Below are positions 8,420-15,922 of a stretch of DNA of 31,909 nt, in pieces (position 1 is the first letter of the stretch; each line of letters starts with the position of its first letter). The stretch covers positions 1 through 31,909 of the forward strand of contig CAJUHQ010000028.1 in NCBI GenBank assembly GCA_910586095.1. The letters are read 5' to 3'. The notes under the pieces were generated by a model that had not been told where the DNA came from, did not search any database, and was given only the letters and a program-made list of their open reading frames with translations. Source of the DNA: an uncultured Lachnospiraceae bacterium. Its GTDB lineage: Bacteria > Bacillota > Clostridia > Lachnospirales > Lachnospiraceae. The position numbers were made by a program, and so were the translations under genes.

Positions 8420-9219
8420 GCTCCAAATACACCTCCCCTGCTACCTGCATCTGAATCTGAATAGCGATTAGTAAACAATGTAAACAGCAAGATAATGACA
8501 AGCAGAATCAATGCAATCATTGAACCATTGTGCCAATCATATGCACTAAAGTACGCTCCAATTAAGCTTCCCATAATATAAGTGCTATTGTAGAGCATAT
8601 CTAGTACTACATAGTTCGTCATAGATGGCAAAAATACCATCACAATGCCGCTGATAATTCCTGGAACGGACAAGGGAAGTGTCACCTTTAAAAAAGTCTG
8701 AAGCGCATCTGCTCCAAGATCTGCCGCTGCCTCCAAAAGACTACCATCTAGCTTAATCAAAGTCGTATAGATTGGCAGAATCATAAATGGCAAGAAATCA
8801 TATGTCATCCCTATCACAGTATTCAAAAACGGATGAAAGGAAAGGTTTCCTTCAATTATTGTGAGCACCTCTTTGAGCGCAGTAATACGCAGCGTGAAAT
8901 TAATCCACATCGGCATGACAAATATCATTAAAATCACTGATTTGTGGCGATACGAACTGCGCGCTAAAATATAGGCGACTGGATATGCAAGCAGCAGACA
9001 AACCCCAGTCGTCACTACTGCTATGCCAAAACTATAAGCAAGTGTTCCTATAGTATTAGGACTTGAAAAAAAACTTGTAAGATTTTCCAAAGTGAACTGC
9101 CCTTGTCCATTTGTAAAAGCATAGTAAATAATTACAACCAAAGGCGCAAATACAAAACACACCAAAAACAAGCCATATGGTATGCATAACTGCGCTCTGG
9201 AAAACCGAATTTTTCCCAT
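8416..9219 (-). CDS. potB: Spermidine/putrescine ABC transporter permease PotB
   Basis: This is the partner permease of PotC in the polyamine importer. It has 267 residues with about six hydrophobic helices and the EAA loop LLEAAADLGADALQTFLKVTLPLS at about residues 160-184. The motif MPMWINFTLRITAL is typical of PotB. A good ribosome site (GAGGGAGGG) precedes the ATG at 9219, about 35 bases downstream of the potA stop. It overlaps potC by four bases. Confidence 0.94.
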   Translation of the reverse strand: MGKIRFSRAQLCIPYGLFLVCFVFAPLVVIIYYAFTNGQGQFTLENLTSFFSSPNTIGTLAYSFGIAVVTTGVCLLLAYPVAYILARSSYRHKSVILMIFVMPMWINFTLRITALKEVLTIIEGNLSFHPFLNTVIGMTYDFLPFMILPIYTTLIKLDGSLLEAAADLGADALQTFLKVTLPLSVPGIISGIVMVFLPSMTNYVVLDMLYNSTYIMGSLIGAYFSAYDWHNGSMIALILLVIILLFTLFTNRYSDSDAGSRGGVFGA

Positions 9220-9254
9220 AATACCCTCCCTCTTTTATTATAGCGTTTTATAGT

Positions 9255-10703
9255 CTATTTCTTCAAAGTATACTGAATCTTTTCTTTTGGTATAATTAGG
9301 CTAACATAGTCATCCATATTCCACAAATACTCATCATCCACAATAAAATCTTCATCTTCTTCTGTTCGCACAACATAGCTGTAATGGTCTCCTTTATAAA
9401 CCATGTTAATAATATTTCCTCTGACGATACCAGCTTCTTTATCATCACTCATGGTAATATCACGTGGTTTTATTGACACAATAATCCTAATCTTATCAGG
9501 CTCTATCACGTCGCCATGTCCATTCACAATGGTCCCATCTGTCTGAAAGGAGGAACCTGGAATCAGAGAAAGAATATTATAGTCTAATTGTCCATTTAAA
9601 AATGTAAGCTTATACTCTCTATCTACCCCTGATTCAATGCGATTCATAAGATTTCCGGCGATCATAATATGAATCCCCTCTGGCTCTATATATAGGCCAA
9701 CCACTGCATTGAGCTCCGCTTTTTTGGTAGATTGTACAACAATCTCATTTTTGCCTGATTGGATTGTAATCTCATAGTGTACACCTTTAAAAATAACAGA
9801 CGTTACTCTACCGCGGATAATTCCCTGATCGGGCGTGGTAATCACTATGTCCTCTGGTCTTACTACAGCATCAATCATAGTGCCATCCTCAACATCATCC
9901 ACACATTCAAATTCGGCACCACAAAATCGAACTTTATATTTACCTGTCATAATCCCGCTAAAAATATTACTATCTCCAATAAAGTCAGCCACAAAAGCAT
10001 TTTTTGGTTCATTGTAAATATCTTCTGGGGTACCTGCCTGTTGTATTTTGCCCTCCGACATGACCACAATCTTGTCCGACATGGTCAATGCCTCCTCTTG
10101 GTCATGTGTTACATAGATAAATGTAATCCCCAACTTCTCATGAATACTCTTTAACTCAAGCTGCATTTCCTTGCGCATCTTTAAGTCCAATGCTCCAAGT
10201 GGCTCATCTAACAAAAGAATCTCTGGCTCGTTGACAATTGCACGTGCGATCGCAATACGCTGTTGTTGTCCTCCAGAAAGAGTCTGTATTTTTCGTGACT
10301 CAAATCCTTCCAGATCCACCATCTCCAAGGCTTTTTTAACTTTTCTCACAATATCTGTCTTAGAAAATTTTTTAAGTTTTAAGCCAAATGCAATATTATC
10401 AAATACATTCAAATGTGGAAACAATGCATATCTTTGAAAAACTGTGTTGATTGGACGTTTATTGGGGGGCAGATCTCGAATATCCTCACCATTTAGCAGA
10501 AGCTCTCCCTCTGTGGGACTCTCAAATCCTGCAATCATACGCAACGTTGTCGTCTTTCCACATCCTGATGGCCCTAAGAATGTGACAAACTCGCCTCTTT
10601 GTATCACAATATTTAAATCTTCAACTACTCGAAAACCATCATCAAATGTACGGCTGATGTGTCTTAGTTCTATGATATTCTCTTTGTTGGTGTTTCTATC
10701 CAA
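9255..10703 (-). CDS. potA: Spermidine/putrescine ABC transporter ATPase PotA, with an extra C-terminal TOBE-like repeat
   Basis: This is the ATPase subunit of the polyamine importer. From the chosen start, Walker A is GPSGCGKT (residues 44-51), the signature is LSGGQQQR (about 146), Walker B is LLLDEPLGALD (about 167), and the switch is VTHDQEEAL. The first C-terminal regulatory half resembles a normal PotA TOBE domain (GIIRGRVTSVIFKGVHYEI). A second, similar block follows (GIVRGNIINMVYKGDHYSYV), which makes the protein 482 residues against the usual 350-370. The TTG at 10703 was chosen because a perfect AGGAGG lies seven bases upstream. The frame is open to a GTG at 10745 that lacks such a site. 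It is the first gene of potABCD. Confidence 0.9.
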   Translation of the reverse strand: MDRNTNKENIIELRHISRTFDDGFRVVEDLNIVIQRGEFVTFLGPSGCGKTTTLRMIAGFESPTEGELLLNGEDIRDLPPNKRPINTVFQRYALFPHLNVFDNIAFGLKLKKFSKTDIVRKVKKALEMVDLEGFESRKIQTLSGGQQQRIAIARAIVNEPEILLLDEPLGALDLKMRKEMQLELKSIHEKLGITFIYVTHDQEEALTMSDKIVVMSEGKIQQAGTPEDIYNEPKNAFVADFIGDSNIFSGIMTGKYKVRFCGAEFECVDDVEDGTMIDAVVRPEDIVITTPDQGIIRGRVTSVIFKGVHYEITIQSGKNEIVVQSTKKAELNAVVGLYIEPEGIHIMIAGNLMNRIESGVDREYKLTFLNGQLDYNILSLIPGSSFQTDGTIVNGHGDVIEPDKIRIIVSIKPRDITMSDDKEAGIVRGNIINMVYKGDHYSYVVRTEEDEDFIVDDEYLWNMDDYVSLIIPKEKIQYTLKK

Positions 10704-11012
10704 TGTTAGTCCTCCTATCTTATATATATCTTTGTATACTTTCACATTTTTTCAAAAATATTATTTGTTCTTTAGTGTGCTATCTGCCTCATATTCGTAA
10801 ATCTCCTCAAAACATTTTTGTGAGTATATAAATCCTAAATATATTATCACAGACACAAGTTTGAAAAGTAAATAAGCAGCAATCACAACTCATTTTTATA
10901 TGTGGCACATTGCTCACTAGTATATCATAAATATATCTGAATTGCTACAAAATATCTAAATTTTTTACAGATATAGCATTTGGAAATTACTGTTTACATG
11001 TTAATCCCCCAT

Positions 11013-11064
11013 GCCGCTTTTGGCGGCTCAAATAGAAATGAAAAACGCTGTCTTTTGCGTTTTT
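11013..11064. repeat. Two hairpins: GCCGC/GCGGC and AAAAACGC/GCGTTTTT
   Basis: GCCGC (11013-11017) pairs with GCGGC (11023-11027). AAAAACGC (11041-11048) pairs perfectly with GCGTTTTT (11057-11064). The second has A- and T-runs on both flanks, so it could act as a weak terminator in either direction. It stands between the pseudogene and potA, both transcribed leftward. Confidence 0.55.
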
Positions 11065-11067
11065 CCT

Positions 11068-11144
11068 GTGTGAAAAAAGTCTGCTATGCAGACTTAATAG
11101 TTCTTAGGCAGTGTTTTTTGCTGCCTTAGAACTATTTTTCACAC
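11068..11144. repeat. Nested clover-leaf-like inverted repeat
   Basis: An outer perfect 10-base stem, GTGTGAAAAA (11068-11077) with TTTTTCACAC (11135-11144), encloses two inner hairpins. The first inner hairpin is AAGTCTGC-TAT-GCAGACTT (11077-11095, perfect, sharing one base with the outer arm). The second is TAGTTCTTAGGCAG with CTGCCTTAGAACTA (11098-11134, 13 of 14 paired). Together they form a three-way junction on either strand. T-runs at the ends mean part of it may terminate transcription. It could equally be a small mobile-element footprint or a structured RNA. The pairing is read directly; the function is unknown. Confidence 0.6.
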
Positions 11145-11157
11145 TAACTCCCATCTG

Positions 11158-11207
11158 CCCGCTAAAGCGGGCACTCCAATCAGGATGTGTGAAATTTTAA
11201 TTTCACA
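11158..11207. repeat. Hairpin pair with a partial second copy at 12.86 kb
   Basis: GCCCGC/GCGGGC (11158-11173) is followed by ACTCCAATCAGGATG and then GTGTGAAAT (11186-11194), which pairs perfectly with ATTTCACAC (11199-11207). The GTGTGAA arm repeats the outer arm of the clover-leaf at 11068-11144, so the arm occurs four times in alternating orientation. The middle part recurs at 12860-12889. Confidence 0.5.
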
Positions 11208-11267
11208 CTATACTACTAAAAAATAGAGATTTTTCAATCGCAATTGACTGCATAAAAGATTACACGC

Positions 11268-11657
11268 TCAAAAGTGAAATGGATCTTCTCTGTGAAGCAG
11301 TTGACTCCATCTAGCTGAAATTAATTTAGCATAAGAAATACTTGAAAGACCATATGCGCCTAGAGCATATGCATCATTAAATTCTACTAAGAGAGTCTCT
11401 TTTTTTCTGTGACACAAATATCCATACTGCACGCCATAGGTCGCTCTTCCCACTGACAAAATGTTGCAAGCATCTCCTTTACAATTGACGCATCATAATG
11501 ATACAAATAGCTTTTTCTAGAAGTATCCATCATCATAGGGAACTAGCTCTGCTCCTAACTCGCGAAAACCATACATTGCATTGGCTATATTACAACTGTG
11601 TGGGATTTCCATCTTCATTCCATAATCATATTTTGTTTTTATCCAAACCCTTCCCAT
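11268..11657 (-). pseudogene. Decayed ATP-grasp (R2K/DUF4343-like) gene with internal deletion and frameshifts
   Basis: Three fragments in changing frames resemble one ATP-grasp protein of the R2K (DUF4343) type. The N-terminus starts at ATG 11657 with a perfect GGAGGA site and gives MGRVWIKTKYDYGMKMEIPH, then NIANAMYGFRELGAELVPYDD, before a stop. The middle, in another frame, gives DASIVKEMLATFCQWEERP followed by MACSMDICVTE. The C-terminus, after a shift at a run of seven A's (near 11400), gives KKETLLVEFNDAYALGAYGL and SSISYAKLISARW. The LVE-NDAYALGAYGL block is the conserved end of the ATP-grasp fold. About 130 residues remain of an expected 250-300, so the central ATP-binding part has been deleted. 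The family call is from memory of motifs, hence moderate confidence. Confidence 0.65.
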
Positions 11658-11677
11658 TGATTCCTCCTTCCTGTCTT

Positions 11678-11705
11678 GTTATACTATACCAGTTTGTTTA
11701 TACAA
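11678..11705 (-). promoter_or_regulatory. Probable promoter of the ATP-grasp pseudogene
   Basis: On the minus strand, TTGTAT (11700-11705) and TATAAC (11678-11683) are separated by 16 bases. An AAGGAGG ribosome site (11663-11669) and ATG (11657) follow. Expression signals appear intact although the coding part is broken, which suggests recent decay. Confidence 0.45.
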
Positions 11706-11745
11706 TAAAATAACATCTTATAGTCCCTCTGCACAGAACTGCACA

Positions 11746-11787
11746 TAAAAATAACGGTTTAGCTTTTAGGAGCGCTAAACTGTTATT
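11746..11787 (-). terminator. Rho-independent terminator of the hemerythrin-CheX gene
   Basis: AATAACGGTTTAGC (11750-11763) pairs with GCTAAACTGTTATT (11774-11787) over 14 bases with one G-T pair and a 10-base loop. On the minus strand it ends in TTATTTTTATG. It begins 27 bases past the stop codon of the gene at 11814. Confidence 0.75.
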
Positions 11788-11813
11788 CGATCATTTTAAT
11801 ACAACAACTGCTT

Positions 11814-12692
11814 TTATTTCAAACGGCTGTACAAGATATCCATCTTTCCATAATTTGTCACGACTTCTAAAATGACACTGTTAGTAATATTGTAATCTGT
11901 CGCATTATACTCACGAAGATACAGATCACTCTTAAACGAAATGCCATGTTTTGCACTGTCTTCAATAGCACTCATGGCATAAGTAGAAATAATATTACCT
12001 ATCTCCATAAGTGCTGATTTCTCAATATCATCCATCACATCTATATTAGTAAATGTCATGCCACTGATTTTATTGTACAGTACCTCCGCCATCTTGTCAG
12101 ACATCCCATACAGGAACAAATGCCGATTGCTACCTTCTGCAATTGTTCGAATAATCGCAGCGCCGTCCACGCTTCCCTTGTACATAAAACTCTTTGTCTC
12201 TAAAATTGGTATATTATACATTTCTGTAAACAATTTTTGTACCACATTACGAATAAATCCTTCTGTATCAGCAAAAATTTCCATCTCATGAATTGGTATG
12301 TTCTTCATAATCTTTCTGTCACAGACACAAACATGATTCACCAGCCATGCAAGCAGCGTTCCAATAAAATTTTTTAAAATTTTTGCTGAAAAATTCTCAT
12401 TTAACAGCTTTTTGTACTCGATCACAGTATTCGTAAATTCTTTATGTATCAATACATGTTGTGCATAGCTTACATAATGCCGTTCTAACTGAAGATTTTG
12501 TTCTGTCTCAAAATGTACAATTGTATAGTTGACAAGAAAATCGATCAATTCCATACATTCCTTTTTGTTGCTTTGTTCATCACCACTTCTAGCAATCTCT
12601 AGCAAATGACCTATTTTGTCAAATAGTTGATAGTGCTGCTCGTCAATTTTGTCGATCCCTGTCCTATACTCTTCTTTCCACAAAGTTGCCAT
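11814..12692 (-). CDS. Bacteriohemerythrin fused to a CheX/CheC-like domain
   Basis: The N-terminal domain (residues 1-135) is a hemerythrin, a four-helix bundle that binds O2 through a di-iron centre. All seven expected ligands are present: His20, His60, Glu64, His79, His83, His120 and Asp125. The C-terminal domain (about 145-292) has the CheX/CheC/FliY phosphatase-like pattern, with SALMEIGNIISTYAMSAIED containing the E-x2-N pair (Glu230, Asn233). CheX-type proteins dephosphorylate CheY. An oxygen- or redox-sensing input to a phosphatase-like output is therefore inferred. No membrane segment is visible, so it should be cytosolic. It is monocistronic, with its own terminator at 11746-11787. 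The ribosome site GAGAGGA precedes the ATG. Hemerythrin is certain; the CheX assignment is likely. Confidence 0.85.
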   Translation of the reverse strand: MATLWKEEYRTGIDKIDEQHYQLFDKIGHLLEIARSGDEQSNKKECMELIDFLVNYTIVHFETEQNLQLERHYVSYAQHVLIHKEFTNTVIEYKKLLNENFSAKILKNFIGTLLAWLVNHVCVCDRKIMKNIPIHEMEIFADTEGFIRNVVQKLFTEMYNIPILETKSFMYKGSVDGAAIIRTIAEGSNRHLFLYGMSDKMAEVLYNKISGMTFTNIDVMDDIEKSALMEIGNIISTYAMSAIEDSAKHGISFKSDLYLREYNATDYNITNSVILEVVTNYGKMDILYSRLK

Positions 12693-12810
12693 TGTTTTTA
12701 TCCTCTCTTCTTTTATATTTTTACAGCCTTTTCGCCTGTATCACATATTTGTATCTTATGTATATATAACAAATAATCATAAAACAAAACTTATTATTTG
12801 CCAGTCACAG

Positions 12811-12830
12811 AATAATGAAATCATTATCAT
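12811..12830. promoter_or_regulatory. Imperfect Fur-box-like sequence upstream of the hemerythrin gene
   Basis: On the minus strand GATAATGAT is followed by TTCATTATT, close to the classical Fur box GATAATGATAATCATTATC but one base short and so with altered spacing. It lies about 120 bases upstream of a di-iron protein gene. A/T-rich DNA makes chance matches common, so this is a weak call. Confidence 0.2.
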
Positions 12831-12859
12831 TTACTTTCATATCAAAATACTCTATGATT

Positions 12860-12889
12860 CCGCTTTGCGGACTCTCAAATCAGGATGAG
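12860..12889. repeat. Partial copy of the 11.16 kb repeat (CCGC-GCGG hairpin plus AATCAGGATG)
   Basis: CCGCTTTGCGG, then ACTCTCAAATCAGGATG, parallels CCGCTAAAGCGGG, then CACTCCAATCAGGATG, at 11159-11185. The hairpin stem is kept while its loop differs. Ten consecutive bases (AATCAGGATG) plus ACTC are identical and in the same order. It lies just past the stop codon of the lipoprotein gene at 12900. Confidence 0.45.
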
Positions 12890-12899
12890 AACAATCACA

Positions 12900-13976
12900 T
12901 TAATAAGAAATAATCTGATTGTAATCGTTAATCATCGCTGTTACTCCTACTGCAAATGAACTCAAGGAACACTGTCCTTGCATAGAAGTGATTGCTAGAT
13001 CAAAAGTACTTAGCTCTTCTCCATTTTTTACTTTCTGAAGAACTTCTGTTAAAGATGTTTTGGTTTCTTTCATATCTCTAATAAAACTACTCCAATAAGC
13101 AGACATCACAGGAATTCCCTCTTCTTTAAGTTTGTCGTCATCCTTACTGTACTCTAACAACAATTCCACATGGGAAACAAACTCATCATATAGTGGTTGA
13201 ATTTTTTCCATATCCATATCCAAAATATTTTCATCCCATACACCTTGGGCATCTAGCTCATTTTCAATATCCATAGCAGAGTGAAGCACCATAGTCATTG
13301 TATAAAGTACTTCATACCCTTCTTCTTTCATTTGTTCTAGAGCCTCCGTTTGATTCTTTGTAGCAACAACATCCAACTCATCTAAAAAAATATCTCCTAT
13401 AGTGACATAATCTACTAATGCCTCCATCAATGTAGTATGATATTCTTTTGCTCTCTGATAATCGTCATCTAGATAAGATTTCATATCTGTATATTCATAA
13501 ATATCGTTTAGTGTTGACATTACGACACTGATCGAAGGATACAGCGCTAGAAAAGCTTCATCTAAATCCGTTTTCTCACTTTTGCTGTTTACCATTTCAT
13601 AGGCTGACTCCACATCCTCTATATCATATTGAGACAAAGAGTAACAGCTAAAATAATCATCATCTGAATCCAATAGAGTAAATTCATCTTGTTCTATATC
13701 CACATACTTAAAATAACGTTCAAGTGAATCTTGTAGTCTGCCTACCATGAAATTATTAATATTGATATATGTATTATAGAGTTCTATTTCCAACTCCTCG
13801 TCATCTTGTTCTATCTGTATGGTACTAGTTTCCTCCTCTGCAATTTCGCTAGACTCTGAATCCCCGTTTGTGCCATTTTTTAAAACAGTTCTATCTATCA
13901 TTATTCCTCTCTGGCATGCCGTAAGCGAACATGTCACCAGTAAAGCTGCTGCTATCATACTATATTTTCTTTTCAT
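12900..13976 (-). CDS. Putative lipoprotein, DUF3829 (YiiG-like) family
   Basis: This is a secreted lipoprotein of unknown function. The N-terminus MKRKYSMIAAALLVTCSLTAC is a lipoprotein signal with the lipobox LTAC and the modified cysteine at residue 21. A low-complexity acidic linker follows (EIAEEETSTIQIEQDDEELE). The rest is a helical, acidic domain with the pattern YNTYININNFMVGRL, which fits the DUF3829 family (YiiG-like). The ATG at 13976 was chosen because GGAGG sits six bases upstream; the frame is open to 14045, but that part is not signal-like. The 358-residue length is normal for the family. Its neighbours give no functional hint. The lipoprotein nature is secure; the DUF assignment is from memory. 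Confidence 0.75.
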   Translation of the reverse strand: MKRKYSMIAAALLVTCSLTACQRGIMIDRTVLKNGTNGDSESSEIAEEETSTIQIEQDDEELEIELYNTYININNFMVGRLQDSLERYFKYVDIEQDEFTLLDSDDDYFSCYSLSQYDIEDVESAYEMVNSKSEKTDLDEAFLALYPSISVVMSTLNDIYEYTDMKSYLDDDYQRAKEYHTTLMEALVDYVTIGDIFLDELDVVATKNQTEALEQMKEEGYEVLYTMTMVLHSAMDIENELDAQGVWDENILDMDMEKIQPLYDEFVSHVELLLEYSKDDDKLKEEGIPVMSAYWSSFIRDMKETKTSLTEVLQKVKNGEELSTFDLAITSMQGQCSLSSFAVGVTAMINDYNQIISY

Positions 13977-14375
13977 TCTCATCCTCCATGCTGACGATAA
14001 CCTGTGAATTTGCGCCAGCTCAAACAATTTAATTTTCCATGTCAAAACAACCTACTGCAATAATTTAAATCAAAGTATATTTGGGGCTATGATTCAAACT
14101 TGCATCGCAACTACTGTCTTCACAGATAAATAGATTGATCTGTGAAAAATCTCTGCTTTTCAGTCTATCAAGTGCAAAAAACTCTACACACTACAATTAT
14201 ATTTAGACAGAATTTTAAATCTACAAACTATATCTTTATTAAAACAAACTTTTTAGGTGATGTATAACATCACCTAAAAAGTTTAACAGCATATTGATAC
14301 AAACATAGTAGTTTATACATTTTATTTCTGGCCAAATAAGTACTAGATTCATTATAATAAAAAGGTTGTATGGTG
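13977..14375. other. Gene-free stretch between spoIVB and the DUF3829 lipoprotein gene
   Basis: A/T-rich and without a convincing coding frame. It holds the spoIVB terminator (14246-14284) and a TTGACA (14040-14045, minus strand) that could be the -35 of the lipoprotein gene, although no good -10 lies at the right distance. spo0A, which commonly follows spoIVB, is not here. Confidence 0.6.
14241..14284 (-). terminator. Terminator of spoIVB, perfect 17-bp stem
   Basis: AAACTTTTTAGGTGATG (14246-14262) pairs without mismatch with CATCACCTAAAAAGTTT (14268-14284) around a five-base loop. On the minus strand GTTTTAAT follows. It starts about 90 bases past the spoIVB stop. The stem is nearly symmetrical, so it may also act on plus-strand transcripts. 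Confidence 0.75.
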
Positions 14376-15650
14376 TCAATGCCCCAACATATCCTCTATA
14401 AATATTCCATATCCTCTGGTACTATCTTGTACTAATACATGTGTGACAGCCCCAACAAATTTCCCATTTTGAATGATTGGTGCTCCACTCATCCCCTGTA
14501 CAATTCCACCTGTTATTTCCAAAAGCTCTGGATCTGTAATCTTTATAGAAATTTGGCGATTTACAGCTTCATTTCCAGGTGCAAGTTTTACAATTTCTAC
14601 ATCATAGTATGTTGGCTCTCCATCTATTGTACATAAAATCTGTGCTGGCCCTAAAAGGACTTCCTGTTTGAGCGCAATTGGCAACGCTATAGACTGAGAT
14701 GTATATTCAGTCAATCGCTCTTCATTGGTGATTCCATAAATTCCTTGAATTGTATTATCCACAATCACACCAGATACTTGATCTGGTTTATACTCAATCA
14801 CTCCTGTCAACTCTCCTGGAGTCCCTTTTTTTCCACGTTTTACTGCTACGATCTCTGTATGATACAAAAGTCCACTTCCCAATTTTAACAGCTCTCCTGT
14901 ATCCATATCATTAATCCCATGTCCTAAAGCACCAAAATGATTCTGACTATCTATATATGTCATCGTTCCGATTCCTTGTGCGCTGTCACGAAGCCATGCT
15001 CCTATTTTGTATACTCCATTCTCATCCATTTCTGGTTTTATGCGGACTTGTATCAATTCATCCTTTCTAGATACCTGAAAAATAATCTCTACACCGTCAC
15101 TATTTTCCACATAGTCTTTAATCTGCTTTTTATCACTGATTGCTATTCCATCCATAGCTGTCAGATAATCTCCTGGTTGTAGTTTATATTCTGACGGTGC
15201 AAATTTATCCCCACCATTTCCGCCAAAACTTCCTGTATCTACCACTAATACACCCTGTGTTTTTACATAAATCCCAATTGGTCTTCCCACAGGTGTAAGC
15301 ACAGTATTTTCTATCACATGAATGTCTACATTTTTTAGAGGCAATACACCAAAAAGCTTTAAATGCATCTGATAAGAGCTTATATTTTCACCTGCAACAA
15401 GTGTAATTGGCTGATTCAATGTCAAGACAGTCTCTGCATCTGTGCTAATTACTCCAGATGCAGGTATGCGCAAATTGATTTCCTCACTTGTGCCAGCCTT
15501 AATACTAATTGTACTTGGCACTGTGTTTTGATAATATGCATATGTTGCCCAACAAAACATACCAATAGCAAATCCCAACAAAATATATAGAAATATAACA
15601 TAGCGATTGCGCCTACTCATTATAGGACGTTTTTCTTTTCTTATATTCAT
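14376..15650 (-). CDS. spoIVB: SpoIVB, stage IV sporulation serine peptidase (S55 family)
   Basis: In spore formers this protease is made in the forespore, crosses into the intermembrane space and triggers processing of pro-sigma-K through the SpoIVF complex. The protein has an N-terminal membrane helix (YVIFLYILLGFAIGMFCWA, residues 17-35), a PDZ domain (about 110-205, with YKLQPGDYLTAMDGIAI) and an S55 peptidase domain. The catalytic His244 lies in GALGHGIND and Ser388 in GMSGAPIIQ. The 424-residue length is normal. In Bacillus it lies between recN and spo0A; here RND, secreted-protein and PocR genes separate it from recN, and spo0A does not follow. The start at 15650 has a modest ribosome site (AAGG ten bases upstream); 15620 is an alternative. 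Confidence 0.95.
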   Translation of the reverse strand: MNIRKEKRPIMSRRNRYVIFLYILLGFAIGMFCWATYAYYQNTVPSTISIKAGTSEEINLRIPASGVISTDAETVLTLNQPITLVAGENISSYQMHLKLFGVLPLKNVDIHVIENTVLTPVGRPIGIYVKTQGVLVVDTGSFGGNGGDKFAPSEYKLQPGDYLTAMDGIAISDKKQIKDYVENSDGVEIIFQVSRKDELIQVRIKPEMDENGVYKIGAWLRDSAQGIGTMTYIDSQNHFGALGHGINDMDTGELLKLGSGLLYHTEIVAVKRGKKGTPGELTGVIEYKPDQVSGVIVDNTIQGIYGITNEERLTEYTSQSIALPIALKQEVLLGPAQILCTIDGEPTYYDVEIVKLAPGNEAVNRQISIKITDPELLEITGGIVQGMSGAPIIQNGKFVGAVTHVLVQDSTRGYGIFIEDMLGH

Positions 15651-15867
15651 CCACTCACTACCTTATAAAAATCTGATTCATTCTAAACACTTATATTGTT
15701 CATACTCTAATTCAACAAAATATGCAACAATCATATCATGTAGAAATCCTGACAAAATAAAAGTCATCTGTCTGCTCTTGATCTCATTAATTAAAACATA
15801 TATTCTGATAATTTATGAATATGCATGTTTCAATTGTAACCAAAATGTAGTATATGGACTTTTTTAT

Positions 15868-15904
15868 AAAATAAACGACTCTGTCACAAAAAAGTGACAG
15901 AGTC
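15868..15904 (-). terminator. Rho-independent terminator of the RND efflux operon
   Basis: GACTCTGTCAC (15877-15887) pairs perfectly with GTGACAGAGTC (15894-15904) around a six-base loop. On the minus strand it is followed by GTTTATTTTAT. It lies 18 bases past the permease stop codon. Confidence 0.8.
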
Positions 15905-15922
15905 CAATAAAAGAAACATTTG

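Larger units (their letters stand above)
10704..11267. other. Gene-free interval between potA and the ATP-grasp pseudogene; A/T-rich leader plus a dense inverted-repeat cluster
   Basis: No coding region was recognised. The left half (10704-11000) is very A/T-rich and should contain the potA promoter; several TATAAT-like hexamers occur but none has a convincing -35 partner. The right half (11011-11207) contains at least six inverted repeats in about 200 bases, listed in separate entries. None of the known riboswitch signatures I can recognise is present. Confidence 0.6.

Noticed and set aside
10990..11210. CRISPR-like array in the repeat cluster
   Set aside because: The repeats are inverted and of unequal spacing, with no regular spacers and no cas genes.
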